Positions 42,935 to 43,028 of a stretch of 43,028 nt of DNA are shown one piece after another (the stretch's first letter is position 1; each line of letters begins with the position of its first letter). The position numbers and the translations under genes are program-made. The stretch is from the IMG/VR virus record IMGVR_UViG_3300017527_000281, positions 1 through 43,028 of that record, one strand, 5' to 3'. The notes under the pieces were generated by a model. That model did not search any database and was not told the DNA's origin. It saw only the letters and a program-made list of their open reading frames with translations. The DNA is from a virus.

Positions 42935-43028
42935 CCGACAATTCCCGCACCCGTTTCTCTGCGGGCGTTCTGGACAGAGTGAGTACATGGGGTGTACATG
43001 CACACTCACATGTACTCATAGTGAGTAC
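42931..43028 (+). CDS. Partial ORF running off right edge
   Basis: ATGA overlap with the previous gene, then MTDNSRTRFSAGVLDRVSTW and on, still open at the right edge. If joined to position 1, the frame continues to the TGA at 181. The last 50 bases hold inverted and direct repeats, so this part may be regulatory rather than protein-coding. Confidence 0.4.
   Translation, partial: MTDNSRTRFSAGVLDRVSTWGVHAHSHVLIVS
42978..43028. repeat. Short inverted and direct repeats at right edge
   Basis: GAGTACATG (42981-42989) and CATGTACTC (43009-43017) are a perfect inverted repeat; AGTGAGTAC occurs at 42978-42986 and again as the last nine bases (43020-43028). TGTACATGCACA lies in the centre. The cluster could be an operator, a packaging site or an assembly break at a repeat. 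Confidence 0.7.

Noticed and set aside
1-43028. CRISPR arrays, integrase, transposase or insertion sequences
   Set aside because: No regularly spaced repeat-spacer units and no recombinase or transposase motifs were found; a lytic or plasmid-like lifestyle is possible.

Overview
The window reads as a nearly complete genome of a tailed double-stranded DNA phage (siphovirus layout, HK97-type capsid), about 43 kb. There is no rRNA, integrase, transposase, DNA polymerase or CRISPR array. The host is inferred, not proven: secreted proteins with Ser/Pro-rich spacers and a YIPVVMGG-like segment resemble exported proteins of Chloroflexota (Anaerolineae), and a stand-alone NrdD-type glycyl-radical tail suggests an anaerobic host. 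Promoters are near-perfect sigma70 sites.

Layout. Two divergent transcription units leave a control region at 30.58-30.90 kb. The leftward (minus) unit runs from 30.6 to 1.9 kb: surface or virion proteins (signal-anchored glycosidase-like protein, LamG-like and beta-rich proteins), terminase small and large subunits, portal, MuF-type protein, a GIY-YIG nuclease, gp10-like protein, small accessory genes including one with a Tat-type signal, a terminator, prohead protease, major capsid protein, a series of beta-rich virion proteins (beta-helix, lectin-like, beta-propeller), head-tail connectors, a glycosyltransferase/methyltransferase pair, tail tube, frameshifted tail chaperones, tape measure, tail tip, and a lysis-like cassette (glycoside-hydrolase-like protein, one-TM protein, holin-like protein).

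The rightward (plus) unit runs from 30.9 kb through the right edge and, if the map is circular, continues to 1.63 kb. It holds a ribbon-helix-helix protein, a possible ssDNA-annealing protein, many tiny genes, an SNF2 helicase/DNA methyltransferase fusion, a DpdA-like transglycosylase with a YhhQ-type queuosine-precursor transporter, a replication protein ending in a DnaA domain I-like module, an NrdD-tail mini-protein, a RuvC-like resolvase, a PAPS-reductase-like protein and a metallophosphoesterase. An open frame at the right edge continues in frame at the left edge, so the contig is probably a circularly permuted genome.

The most unusual part is 33.0-35.35 kb. It contains two miniature tRNA-like elements built like the tRNA-like domain of tmRNA (7-bp acceptor with G3-U70, TTTCGAC D-loop, no mRNA-like domain), a 30-unit hexamer array encoding Ser-(Arg/Gly/Trp) dipeptides, two paralogous structured RNAs with covarying stems, a duplicated hairpin leader, and a long leader with a terminator-like hairpin and a crossing helix upstream of the helicase-methylase gene. 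Other unusual features are a GGCNN pentamer array at the convergent ends of the two units (1635-1894), and three places at 19.9-22.6 kb where a gene is flanked by copies of a start-codon region.
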